From contig WYBX01000045.1 of assembly GCA_011525695.1 (NCBI GenBank), positions 116,865-180,864 of the forward strand: a stretch of 64,000 nt of DNA. Reading direction: 5' to 3'. The notes under the pieces are model-generated. The model saw only the letters and a program-made list of their open reading frames with translations, did not search any database and was not told the origin of the DNA. The position numbers were made by a program, and so were the translations under genes. Of this stretch, positions 53,635 through 62,022 are shown one piece after another (within the stretch, counting starts at the first letter, position 1; every line of letters begins with the position of its first letter). Source of the stretch: Verrucomicrobiia bacterium. Its GTDB lineage: Bacteria > Verrucomicrobiota > Verrucomicrobiia > Opitutales > Opitutaceae.

Positions 53635-53700
53635 GGTCAGGTCTCCGACCTGACCCGGGGCAGGTCAATTAGACCTGCCCTACCCGCAAGGCCTCGAGCC
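53635..53700. repeat. Right copy of the 65-bp direct repeat
   Basis: GGTCAGGTCTCCGACCTGAC, GCAGGTCAATTAGACCTGCC and AAGGCCTCGAGCCTG, in the same orientation as the left copy at 49111-49176. The two copies bracket the fusion gene and the export lipoprotein, 4.5 kb apart. The spacer 53595-53974 otherwise holds only the paired GC-rich repeat below. Confidence 0.8.
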
Positions 53701-53765
53701 TGTCGAGAGGCGACGGCCCTACCGGATTCCGTCTTTCAGGTGAAAACCCGACCCTGAAATTCATC

Positions 53766-53840
53766 GTCGGGGCACAGTCTTGCTGCGCCCATTCCGGTGA
53801 TACAACCGTCCTGAAGGCGCAGGCAAGACTGCGCCCCTAC
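53766..53840. repeat. Paired GGGGCGCAG repeat units, inverted
   Basis: Units at 53766-53790 and, inverted, at 53817-53840, the same arrangement and unit spacing style as 31430-31505. They lie between the export and chemosensory operons, 134 bases before the receiver start. Confidence 0.8.
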
Positions 53841-53974
53841 AGCTGCGCGTAGGTAAAATGGACCGGAGATTTTCCCATGCCATCTTCGGATTTTTAATCC
53901 CTCGACTGTCGCTGCAGCCCGACGGAAAAAGAGTCATTCCACGCCCGTCCCGGCCCCCTGGCGTGCCCACTCCC

Positions 53975-54412
53975 ATGACCCGTCCCACGCTGCCCACTAT
54001 TTTGCTCGTCGAAGATTCCGAGGATGATGCGTTCTTTTTCCAATGGACGCTGCGCAAGTGCACCGTCCCCTGCAAGATCCTCCATGCCATCGATGGCGTC
54101 GCGGCGGTGCGGATACTCGAGGACGCGATCAACCAGGGGACACCGCCCGACCTCGTGTTCCTCGATCTGAAGCTGCCAAACATGAATGGCTTCGAGGTGC
54201 TGAGCTGGATACGCGAACATGGCCACGAGTCGCGGCTGGATGTCGCGGTGCTCAGCGGCTCCGACCAGGCGGCCGATCTGGAACGGGCGCGCAGCCTCGG
54301 CGCGAGCCGCTATTACGTTAAACCCCTTTCCGTCGAGCAACTCCAGGAACGGCTCTCGGGCTGGGTCGCCAGGCAACCCAGCCTCTCCGCGGCCGGTACC
54401 GGAGGATCCTGA
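53975..54412 (+). CDS. Single-domain response regulator (Rcp-like), first gene of chemosensory operon
   Basis: The 145-residue product from ATG 53975 is a lone receiver: acidic cluster VEDSEDD (residues 12-18), phospho-acceptor Asp64 in FLDLKLPNMNGFEV, a Ser in LSGSDQ and Lys in YYVKPLS. It is related in style to the receiver at 11.8 kb. Its stop is one base before the GTG of cheA, so the two are co-translated. It is likely a phosphate acceptor or sink in the CheA pathway, or the partner of the sensor kinase at the operon's end. Confidence 0.92.
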   Translation: MTRPTLPTILLVEDSEDDAFFFQWTLRKCTVPCKILHAIDGVAAVRILEDAINQGTPPDLVFLDLKLPNMNGFEVLSWIREHGHESRLDVAVLSGSDQAADLERARSLGASRYYVKPLSVEQLQERLSGWVARQPSLSAAGTGGS

Positions 54413-54413
54413 C

Positions 54414-56444
54414 GTGAGCGGCGATTTCACGCCGGAGCTCCAGACGGAGTTGCTGGAGGACTTCTACGCCGAGTGCGACGAACTCCTCTCGGGCATCCGC
54501 AAGAGCCTGGCACACCTCGAGCATGCGGGCGCGACCGATCCGCCGGATTCGGCGGCGCTCGAATCGATCTATCGAAGCATTCACACGCTCAAGGGCATCG
54601 CGGGAATCGTCGGACTGCGGGCGGCTGAGCAGCTGGCCCACGGCACCGAGGGACTGCTCCGCAGCCTCTCCCGCGGGGAATCCGCCTGGTCCGAACACTC
54701 CCTCGATTTGCTGGCGGGGGCAGTCCAGCGGCTCGATCAACTGGTGGCCGCCCACCGGCTGAACCAGCCACCGCCCGACACGGAGTCGCTCGTTGCCCAA
54801 CTGCGGCAGTACGGAACCCCCGCTGGGACCCGCGGCGAAATCGCCCCCGCTTCCAGCACGCCGTCGCCGGGGCGCGCCTTGGCGGCTGGCGCTGGCCCCG
54901 ACGCCGACGGCAACAATCCCCAAGGCCGGTGGCTGGCAATCTTCTCACCATCGGCCGAACTCGACCGCCGCGGGGTGAACATCAATGCAGTCCGCGAGCG
55001 GCTGTCGGCGCTCGGGCCCATCGTCCGCGCCGCACCCTCGGTCCAGCCGGGCGGAGCCATGCAGTTCGAATTCCTGCTCGCGGTGCCGGAGCCGCCCTCC
55101 GACGTCGAAGGCTGGGCGCGCGACGGCATCCAGTTCCGCCCCGCCGTCGCCGGCCAAAGTGAACCTGAGCCCGCCCCCGACTCGCGACCGCAGTCCGAAC
55201 CCGCGCCGGGGCTCGCGACCGCCCCCTCGCATATCGTGCGGGTGGAACTCAGCCGGCTCGACGAACTGATGCGGATTGTAGGGGAAATGGTGATTCATCG
55301 TTCCCGGCTGGAGGAGCGAATTCACCAGCTCAATGGCGGGCAGAGCGGACTGCAGGAGGTCAACCTGAGCCTGGGACGCTCGCTGCGCGAGTTGCGTGAG
55401 GCGATCACCCGCGTGCGGCTGGTGCCCGTCGCCGAGATCTTCACCCGGCTCCCCTTTGCCGTGCGCGATCTCGGCCGCGAAAGCGGGAAAAAGGTCCGGC
55501 TCGCACTCGAAGGCGAGGACACCGAGATCGACAAGTATGTCGTCGAACGGCTGAAGGAGCCGCTGCTGCACCTGGTGCGCAATGCCGTCAGCCATGGCGT
55601 GGAGTCACCCGCCGAACGGCTGGCCGCCGGCAAGCGCGAGGAAGCCGTGATCCGGCTGCGCGCCGCCACGGATGGCCAGTGGGCCACGATCGAGATCCAT
55701 GACGATGGCAGCGGCATTGATCCACGGACGATCGCGGCCCGCGCCGCCAGCCTGGGCGAACCGATCAGCAACTCCCCTACCGAGGCCGAGCTGCTCGACG
55801 TGCTTTGTCGGCCCGGCTTCAGCACCCGCGACGAGGCCGATCTGGCCGCCGGCCGCGGAGTCGGCATGGCCGTCGTGCACAACACGATCCGCGAGCTGGG
55901 CGGGACGCTTTCACTGCGCACGCAGCCAGGACAATGGACCAGCTTCAGGCTGCGGCTCCCGCTGACCCTTTCGATTGCCGAGACCTTCCTGGTCTCCGCC
56001 GCCGGGCAGCTCTGTGCGATCCCTCAGGGCTTCGTCGAGGAAATCGTCCTGCTCGCTGCCACCGATGTCCGCACCATCCAGCAGGTCGAGGTCGTGAGCT
56101 ACCGCGACGGCGTCCTGCCGCTGGTCCGGCTGCGCGCCCTATTCCGCACCGAACCATCGACTGTCGCGCAGGTGCCGATGCTGATCCTCAGCACCGAGCG
56201 CGGGCTTTGCGGGCTCGTGGTCGATCGCGTGCATGGCCAGCGCGAAGTCGTGGTGCGATCGATGCATGATCCCCTGCTCCAGGTGCCCGGCGTCGCGGGA
56301 GCCACCGAACTCGGGGATGGCCGGCCCGTCCTGATCCTCGACCCGGTCGACCTGACCAGCGGGGCCGTCCGGCCGCGCACGTCCCCGCGCCCGCCGGTCC
56401 CATCCCGAGCGGCTCCAACGGGAGCATTCGCCACCGCTTCGTGA
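54414..56444 (+). CDS. cheA: Chemotaxis histidine kinase CheA
   Basis: The start is the GTG at 54414, eight bases after GGAGG (54401-54405), giving 676 residues. Domains in order: P1 Hpt with phospho-accepting His57 in SIHTLKGIAGIVG; a variable Ala/Pro-rich linker (about 130-170) and a short P2-like part; P3 dimerisation (about 270-345); P4 ATPase with HLVRNAVSHGVESP (N box, near residue 390) and DDGSGIDPRT (near 430); and a CheW-like P5 to the end. No receiver domain is attached. It autophosphorylates in the receptor-CheW array and donates phosphate to CheY and CheB. Confidence 0.96.
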   Translation: MSGDFTPELQTELLEDFYAECDELLSGIRKSLAHLEHAGATDPPDSAALESIYRSIHTLKGIAGIVGLRAAEQLAHGTEGLLRSLSRGESAWSEHSLDLLAGAVQRLDQLVAAHRLNQPPPDTESLVAQLRQYGTPAGTRGEIAPASSTPSPGRALAAGAGPDADGNNPQGRWLAIFSPSAELDRRGVNINAVRERLSALGPIVRAAPSVQPGGAMQFEFLLAVPEPPSDVEGWARDGIQFRPAVAGQSEPEPAPDSRPQSEPAPGLATAPSHIVRVELSRLDELMRIVGEMVIHRSRLEERIHQLNGGQSGLQEVNLSLGRSLRELREAITRVRLVPVAEIFTRLPFAVRDLGRESGKKVRLALEGEDTEIDKYVVERLKEPLLHLVRNAVSHGVESPAERLAAGKREEAVIRLRAATDGQWATIEIHDDGSGIDPRTIAARAASLGEPISNSPTEAELLDVLCRPGFSTRDEADLAAGRGVGMAVVHNTIRELGGTLSLRTQPGQWTSFRLRLPLTLSIAETFLVSAAGQLCAIPQGFVEEIVLLAATDVRTIQQVEVVSYRDGVLPLVRLRALFRTEPSTVAQVPMLILSTERGLCGLVVDRVHGQREVVVRSMHDPLLQVPGVAGATELGDGRPVLILDPVDLTSGAVRPRTSPRPPVPSRAAPTGAFATAS

Positions 56445-56463
56445 AACCCGGAGACCCTGTTCC

Positions 56464-56940
56464 ATGAGTGCCGAAACCTACATCCTCTTCGAACTGGCCG
56501 GTGCGTTCTACGGCGTCCGCAGCCGCGACGTCCTCCACATCGAGATGCTCGAGCACATCACGCCGGTACCGAATACCGCGAACGCCGTGGAGGGCGTGGT
56601 CTTTTCCCGGGGACACGTCATCCCTGCAGTGAACCTCCGGGTCCGGTTCGGCTTTCCCCGGATTGAGCACACCGGCCGGACGCGGCTGATTTTCACCCGG
56701 AGCGGCCAGCGCACGGTGGCACTCATCGTCGATTCGGCCCGCGAATTCCGCACCATCCCGGCGGAATCCATCCGCCCGATCGGTGAAACCCTGACCGGCA
56801 TCCCGGGCAATTACCTGAGCGGGGTCGCGACCGCCGCCGACCGGCTCGTGCTCCTCCTCGATCTCGCTGCCGTACTCGCGATCGAAACCACGGCCGCCGC
56901 CGCGACACCGCCAGCTGCGCTGCTCCAACCCACGTCCTGA
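56464..56940 (+). CDS. cheW: Coupling protein CheW
   Basis: The 158-residue product is a single CheW domain: [20 protein letters not shown] at the start, [20 protein letters not shown] in the central barrel, and [14 protein letters not shown] with [20 protein letters not shown] near the end. It links CheA to the receptor. It lies 19 bases after cheA and 23 before the receptor gene, within the operon. Confidence 0.95.
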   Translation: MSAETYILFELAGAFYGVRSRDVLHIEMLEHITPVPNTANAVEGVVFSRGHVIPAVNLRVRFGFPRIEHTGRTRLIFTRSGQRTVALIVDSAREFRTIPAESIRPIGETLTGIPGNYLSGVATAADRLVLLLDLAAVLAIETTAAAATPPAALLQPTS

Positions 56941-56963
56941 ACCTCCTTCGAACCACATCCTAT

Positions 56964-59030
56964 ATGTCCAAGCTCCATTCCAACGGCAACGGCGCCCACG
57001 GTCCCCGCAGCGCGGACGAGTCGCTGCCCGGCTCGTCGTATTCCCATCGGTCCCCGGCGGACACTACCATCCAGCATCCAGAGGCCAACGACCGGTTGCT
57101 CGATCACACCCTCTCCCAGGTCGCCGAGATGGCACGCGGACTCCAGGATGGAGCGGCCCAGGCTGATTCCATTTCCCGTTCGAGTGACGATGTCGTTTCC
57201 TCACTCAACGAAATGTCGGCCTCAGCGGAGCAGGTCTCAGCCAACACCGCCCAGATTGCCAGCGCACTCGCCCAAACCACGTCGTCACTGAAGCAGATCT
57301 CGGGGGCAACCCAGTCCGTGTCCGGCAACAGCCAGGAAATGGCCACCTCCGCCCAGGAGCTGACCACCTCGATCAACCAGGTGGCCAAGTCGGTGAAGAA
57401 CGTGAGCAAGGACACCGAAGGTCTTTCCGTGTCGCTGAACGAAACCGCGTCTTCGATCGAGGAGATGACGCGATCGTTCCAGGGCGTCTCTCGCAGCGCG
57501 GATGATCTCGGCGCCGCCGCCGAGGAGTCGCTTTCGTCGATGAACGAGATGGCCGCCTCGATCGAGGAGGTCGGCGCGATGTCCGAGAGCCTCCTGACCT
57601 CGGTCGAGGAAACCTCTACCTCGATTGAACAGGTCGCCCGCTCGATCCAGGGCGTGGCGCAGAACGGCGAACGCATCTCCGAGGCCTCGGCCAATGCCAG
57701 CACGAGCGCGCAACAGCTCGACCGTTCCAGCCGTTCGGTCGCCGATCTGGTCCGGCGGACACATGAGATCACCCGTCGCGTGTCCGATCAGGCCGGCGAG
57801 GGCGGACGGGCCATCGAGAAATCGATCGAAGGCATCGCCAGGGTGGCCAAGGCCATGGGCAACACGACCGGCGTGATGCGCGACCTGAACAAGCAGACCG
57901 GGGAAATCTCGAGCATTGTCGGCACCATCAACACCATCGCCGAGCGGACCAATCTCCTCTCGCTCAATGCCTCGATCGAGGCCGCCCGGGCCGGAGAGGC
58001 CGGCCGCGGATTCGCCGTGGTGGCCGAGGAAATCCGCAACCTCGCCGATCGCTGCGCCAAGGCGACGGCCGACATCGCGCATATCGTCCGCGGACTCGAG
58101 AACGTGACCCGCGAGGCCACTGAGACGGCCAATGACGGCGCGCGCGTCGCCGATGAAAGCAGCCGGCAATCGGAGGCGGGGCTCGCGGGCCTCAAGCAAA
58201 TCCTCACCGGTGTCTCCGAGACCAACGCCCTCGTCGGCGAAATCAGCCGGGCCACCGACGAGCAGCTCATCGTTGGCAAGAGCGTCGTCGAGGCGATCAC
58301 CATCACCAGCGCCCAGGCCCGCCAGGTGGCCCTCGCCACCAGCGAACAGGCCAAGGGCGCGACCAGCATCGTCCAGGCATCGGCCCAGATGCGCAAGGTG
58401 GCCAAGGAGGTTGCCCAGGCGATGGGCGAGCACGGCCGGGCCTCCCGCGAGGTCATCAAGGCGGCGCAGACGACGAATGCGATTGCCGTCCAGCTGCGGA
58501 AGGCCACCGCCGAACAGGCGGCCAGTGCCGCGGAAGTCTCGAAGGCGCTGGAATCCATGCGCCAGGGGGCCGCCTCGACCACGCGTGCCATCGCCGAACA
58601 GGCCACCGCCACGGAGCAAATCGCCAAGGAGGCGGATCGGCTGACCCGGCTGGTCGGCGATGTCAGCCGCTCGATGACCGACCAGTCGAGTGACACGGCT
58701 CAAATCACCGTCGCCGCCGACACGCTCAAGGTCCAGTCCGATCAGTCCGCCCGGGCCATGATTGAGCAGGCCCGGGCGATCAAGGACATCATGGGCTCCA
58801 CCCAGAATGTTGCCCGGCAGATCAAGCTGATGACGGACGCCAACCGGCGGCACGCCGGGCTCGCTGCCAGCGTGCGCGATGGGATCCAGCAAGTCCGTGA
58901 AGCGCTGGTTCGGGGCGGCGCGGAAAGCATCGCCACCAGTGAGCCGGCCGCGAAGCTGTCCCGCCGCGCACGCAAGCCGGAACCACGCGCCGCAACGACG
59001 CCGGCCCGCCGCGCAGGCAAGTCACGCTGA
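56964..59030 (+). CDS. Soluble methyl-accepting chemotaxis protein
   Basis: The 688-residue protein has no membrane helix and no recognisable sensor domain. After a disordered start (about 1-45) the whole chain is long coiled-coil helix with many NEMSAS, SIEEM and heptad-like repeats. The signalling hairpin tip is at about residues 325-360: [20 protein letters not shown], followed by [18 protein letters not shown], matching the MCP consensus. Probable methylation-type Glu/Gln pairs lie on both sides. It would form a cytoplasmic array with CheA and CheW. The input signal is unknown; it might come through a partner protein such as the sensor kinase downstream. Confidence 0.93.
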   Translation: MSKLHSNGNGAHGPRSADESLPGSSYSHRSPADTTIQHPEANDRLLDHTLSQVAEMARGLQDGAAQADSISRSSDDVVSSLNEMSASAEQVSANTAQIASALAQTTSSLKQISGATQSVSGNSQEMATSAQELTTSINQVAKSVKNVSKDTEGLSVSLNETASSIEEMTRSFQGVSRSADDLGAAAEESLSSMNEMAASIEEVGAMSESLLTSVEETSTSIEQVARSIQGVAQNGERISEASANASTSAQQLDRSSRSVADLVRRTHEITRRVSDQAGEGGRAIEKSIEGIARVAKAMGNTTGVMRDLNKQTGEISSIVGTINTIAERTNLLSLNASIEAARAGEAGRGFAVVAEEIRNLADRCAKATADIAHIVRGLENVTREATETANDGARVADESSRQSEAGLAGLKQILTGVSETNALVGEISRATDEQLIVGKSVVEAITITSAQARQVALATSEQAKGATSIVQASAQMRKVAKEVAQAMGEHGRASREVIKAAQTTNAIAVQLRKATAEQAASAAEVSKALESMRQGAASTTRAIAEQATATEQIAKEADRLTRLVGDVSRSMTDQSSDTAQITVAADTLKVQSDQSARAMIEQARAIKDIMGSTQNVARQIKLMTDANRRHAGLAASVRDGIQQVREALVRGGAESIATSEPAAKLSRRARKPEPRAATTPARRAGKSR

Positions 59031-59151
59031 CCCGGATGTGCACCTCGCCCTTTCCACTCCGCGTCCGACCGCTCCGCCAGCGGGCCCTGGTTTCCCCGAC
59101 GGGTTCCCGCTGGCACCGCACGGCCGGCATTCCGCCAGGTGGCGCCCGCTG

Positions 59152-60009
59152 ATGTCCGCCGTCAACGAGCCCAGCGCCCTCGCGATCCCGGATGGCATTC
59201 CGCAGCTCCTGCGCGATCTGGTGCACGAACGCATCGGCATCTTCTTCGAGTCGGATCGATTCGACACGCTGCTCGACAAGCTGCGCGACCGCGTCCTCCA
59301 CCACGGTTTCAGATCGTATCTGGAGTACTTCTACCTCCTCAAGTACGACGAAAAGGGCCGCGACGAATGGCTGCGCGTGATGGATGCCTTCTCCGTCCAG
59401 GAGACCTATTTCTGGCGGGAGGCGCCCCAGATCAGGACGCTCGTCACCACCGTGGCTCCCCGGTGGTTCGAACGACACTCCACGCCGCTGCGGATCTGGA
59501 GCGCAGCCTGCGCCTCCGGCGAGGAACCTTACAGCATCGCGATCGCGCTGATTGAGGCCGGCATGGGGGATCAGCCGTTCGAAATCATCGCCAGCGATGC
59601 CAGCGAGGCGGCGCTCACCCGGGCGCGGGCCGGACTCTATCGCGAGCGCTCCTTCCGGGCGCTGCCCGAACCGCTGCGCAGCAAGTACTTCTCCAGCGAG
59701 CCGGAGGGCTGGCGACTGGTGCCAGAGGTGCGAGCTCGGATCAGCTTTCGCCAGGCCAACCTGGCCGCACCGGCGGAGATCTCCGGCCTTGCGACCGCCC
59801 AGGTCATCTATTGCCGGAACGTCTTCATCTACTTTTCGCCCGCAGCGATCCGGCGAACCCTGGCGGTGTTCGCCGAACAGATCCCGGACGGTGGTCACCT
59901 GTTCGTCGGCGCGTCCGAATCCCTCCTGAAACTGACCAGCGACTTCGACCTGCAGGAAATCGGGGATGCGTTCGTCTACGTCAGGAAACCCCGGGACGCC
60001 TCGCCATGA
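59152..60009 (+). CDS. cheR: Chemotaxis methyltransferase CheR
   Basis: The 285-residue product from ATG 59152 has the CheR N-terminal helical domain, the FSVQETYFWREAPQI segment, and the SAM site IWSAACASGEEPYSIAIAL near residue 118. The IYCRNVFIYFS and GGHLFVGASESLL motifs complete the family pattern. It methylates glutamates of the receptor. The frame stays open upstream, but the extra part overlaps the receptor's end. Its stop overlaps the cheB start (ATGA, 60006-60009). Confidence 0.95.
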   Translation: MSAVNEPSALAIPDGIPQLLRDLVHERIGIFFESDRFDTLLDKLRDRVLHHGFRSYLEYFYLLKYDEKGRDEWLRVMDAFSVQETYFWREAPQIRTLVTTVAPRWFERHSTPLRIWSAACASGEEPYSIAIALIEAGMGDQPFEIIASDASEAALTRARAGLYRERSFRALPEPLRSKYFSSEPEGWRLVPEVRARISFRQANLAAPAEISGLATAQVIYCRNVFIYFSPAAIRRTLAVFAEQIPDGGHLFVGASESLLKLTSDFDLQEIGDAFVYVRKPRDASP

Positions 60010-61043
60010 GCCAGACCATTCGAGTGCTGATCGTCGATGACTCGGCCTTTGTCCGGAAAGTCGTTCGCGAGATGCTGAGCCGAAACGGCGCGATTGAGGT
60101 CGTGGGCGCCGCCCGGGATGGCGAGGAGGCGCTGGAACTGGCCGAATCGCTCCGGCCGGACGTGGTGACCTGCGATTTGATGATGCCCCGGCTCGATGGC
60201 GTTGGATTCGTGCGCGAACAAATGGCCCGGCGGCCGGTTCCGATCCTGATTCTTACGGCGTCGCCGGAGGACGGCGAACAGGTCCTGGTCGCACTCGGGG
60301 CCGGTGCGGTGGACCTGGTGCAGAAGCCGACCGCCCTCGCCACGGATCAGCTCCTGGAGATTCGCGATCGACTGGTGGAAAAAGTGAAGGCCGCCTCGCG
60401 CGCTCCCCTCGGGAATCTGGCCCCTGCGATCGCTTCGCGGGGGCTCACCCCGCTCGCCGTCCCGGCGGCCACGAAGGTCGACGCCGTCGTGCTCGGCATC
60501 TCGACCGGCGGCCCCCAGGCCTTGCGGCACCTGCTGCCGGAATTTCCCGCGGAATTTCCCATCCCCATCCTGATGGTCCTGCACATGCCGGTTGGCTACA
60601 CGGCGCTGTTCGCGGAAAAGCTCAATGAGACCTCCCGGCTCGAAGTCCGGGAGGCCGTCGAGGGCCAGCCGGTCCGGCCCGGGCTGGCGCTGCTCGCCCC
60701 GGCGGGACGACACCTCACCCTGTCGCGCAACCGCGCCGGCGAGGTCGTGACCCGGCTCTCCCTCCATCCGCTCGATCGCAACCACCGGCCGGCCGTCGAC
60801 CTGCTCTTCCAGTCGGCCGCTGAGATTTACGGCAGCCGGGTCCTTGGCGTGGTGATGACCGGCATGGGCGACGACGGAAAGGAGGGCGCGGGTTGGATAA
60901 AAGCCCAGGGTGGCACCATCCTCACCGAATCGGAGGAGAGCTGCATCATTTATGGCATGCCACGCTCGGTGGTCGAAGCCGGTCTCAGCGATCGCTCCGT
61001 GCCGCTGCGCGACATGGCGCGCGCAATCATTCACTCATTATGA
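60006..61043 (+). CDS. cheB: Chemotaxis methylesterase CheB
   Basis: The 345-residue product has an N-terminal receiver (DD at 11-12, phospho-acceptor Asp57 in TCDLMMPRLDG, Lys in VQKPTAL). The esterase domain starts at VVLGISTGGPQ, which holds the catalytic Ser, and has VLHMPVGYTALFAEKL with the His and VMTGMGDDGKEGAGWI with the Asp. It demethylates or deamidates the receptor when phosphorylated by CheA. It overlaps both cheR and cheY by four bases, so translation is coupled. Confidence 0.96.
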   Translation: MSQTIRVLIVDDSAFVRKVVREMLSRNGAIEVVGAARDGEEALELAESLRPDVVTCDLMMPRLDGVGFVREQMARRPVPILILTASPEDGEQVLVALGAGAVDLVQKPTALATDQLLEIRDRLVEKVKAASRAPLGNLAPAIASRGLTPLAVPAATKVDAVVLGISTGGPQALRHLLPEFPAEFPIPILMVLHMPVGYTALFAEKLNETSRLEVREAVEGQPVRPGLALLAPAGRHLTLSRNRAGEVVTRLSLHPLDRNHRPAVDLLFQSAAEIYGSRVLGVVMTGMGDDGKEGAGWIKAQGGTILTESEESCIIYGMPRSVVEAGLSDRSVPLRDMARAIIHSL

Positions 61044-61417
61044 ACGCAAAAGTCCTGATTGTAGACGACTCCGGTCTGGCCCGGCGCACCCTGCGCCACC
61101 TCCTGGAGGAAATGGGCCACACCGTCGAGGAGGCCGCGGACGGCAACCAGGCCCTCGAACGGTATTATCTTCACCGCCACGACCTTGTCCTCCTCGACCT
61201 GGTGATGAACGGCATGTACGGGCTCGACGTCCTCGCCAAGATGCGGGAACTGAACCCCGAGGTGCGCGTCATTGTGGCGACTGCCGACATTCAGAACGCC
61301 ACCAGGCACGATGTCCGGGGAGCGGGTGCGGCGGCCTGTGTCAACAAGCCCGTGAACCGAGAGGAATTGCATCAGGTGGTCTCAACCGTCCTGCAAGGAG
61401 GTGTGATGTGGAACTGA
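61040..61417 (+). CDS. cheY: Response regulator CheY
   Basis: The 125-residue receiver starts MNAKVLIVDDSGLARRTLRH, with phospho-acceptor Asp53 in LLDLVMNGMYG, Thr in VATADIQ and Lys103 in CVNKPVNREEL. It is the expected output carrier of the pathway. The target is unknown since no flagellar switch gene is near. The start overlaps cheB (ATGA at 61040-61043), and the end overlaps cheC by ten bases. Confidence 0.93.
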   Translation: MNAKVLIVDDSGLARRTLRHLLEEMGHTVEEAADGNQALERYYLHRHDLVLLDLVMNGMYGLDVLAKMRELNPEVRVIVATADIQNATRHDVRGAGAAACVNKPVNREELHQVVSTVLQGGVMWN

Positions 61418-62022
61418 CCTTTGCGCAGAAGGACGCGCTGACGGAGCTGATCAACATCGGCTACGGCCGGGCGGCCGGTGCTCTGTCGGAGCTAACCGGT
61501 TACCGAATCACGCTCGAGGTTCCGAAGGTGGCCCTGCACCCGATCAACGAAATCGGTCCCATGCTCAGCCGCGTGGTCTCCGGCGAGGTGGCCAGCGTCA
61601 ATCAGGTTTTCAGCGGCCCGATTGCGGGCAATGCACTGCTGCTGCTCGATGAGCGGTCCGCCCGGATGCTCAGCGAACTCCTGACCGATGAGGTGCCCAA
61701 AGCGGGCGAGTTCGACGCCAGCTCCCGTGAGATCATCACCGAGGTTGGCAACATTCTCCTCAACGCCTGCCTCGGCGTCTTCGGCAATCTGCTGCAGGTC
61801 CAGGTGACCTTCGCGGTGCCGAGCCTCCGCGTCGAGGGGGTCGATTCCGTCCTCCAGTCGATCACTGTCGCCGATGAGGAGCTGAGCTACGCACTGATGA
61901 TTCACACCCGGTTCCGGCTCCGCGCCAGCAACGTCACCGGTTACCTCGTTATCATCCTCGGGATCACCTCGCTGGATCGGATGCTGGTGGAACTCGAGAA
62001 GTGGGAGCAGCGCCAGGGATGA
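61408..62022 (+). CDS. cheC: CheY-P phosphatase CheC
   Basis: The start is the GTG at 61408, six bases after AAGGAGG (61395-61401), giving 204 residues. It has two phosphatase motifs: E13 and N16 in LTELINIGYGRAAGALSEL, and E112 and N115 in IITEVGNILLNACLGVF. The Pro in VTFAVPSL also fits. CheC dephosphorylates CheY-P; its usual partner CheD is not in the operon. The frame overlaps cheY by ten bases and its stop overlaps the kinase start (ATGA, 62019-62022). Confidence 0.9.
   Translation: MELTFAQKDALTELINIGYGRAAGALSELTGYRITLEVPKVALHPINEIGPMLSRVVSGEVASVNQVFSGPIAGNALLLLDERSARMLSELLTDEVPKAGEFDASSREIITEVGNILLNACLGVFGNLLQVQVTFAVPSLRVEGVDSVLQSITVADEELSYALMIHTRFRLRASNVTGYLVIILGITSLDRMLVELEKWEQRQG

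Noticed and set aside
57285..58892. 535-residue open frame opposite to the soluble receptor
   Set aside because: It mirrors the repeat-like coiled coil of the receptor; composition (Gly, Leu, Arg) follows the codon bias of the sense strand.
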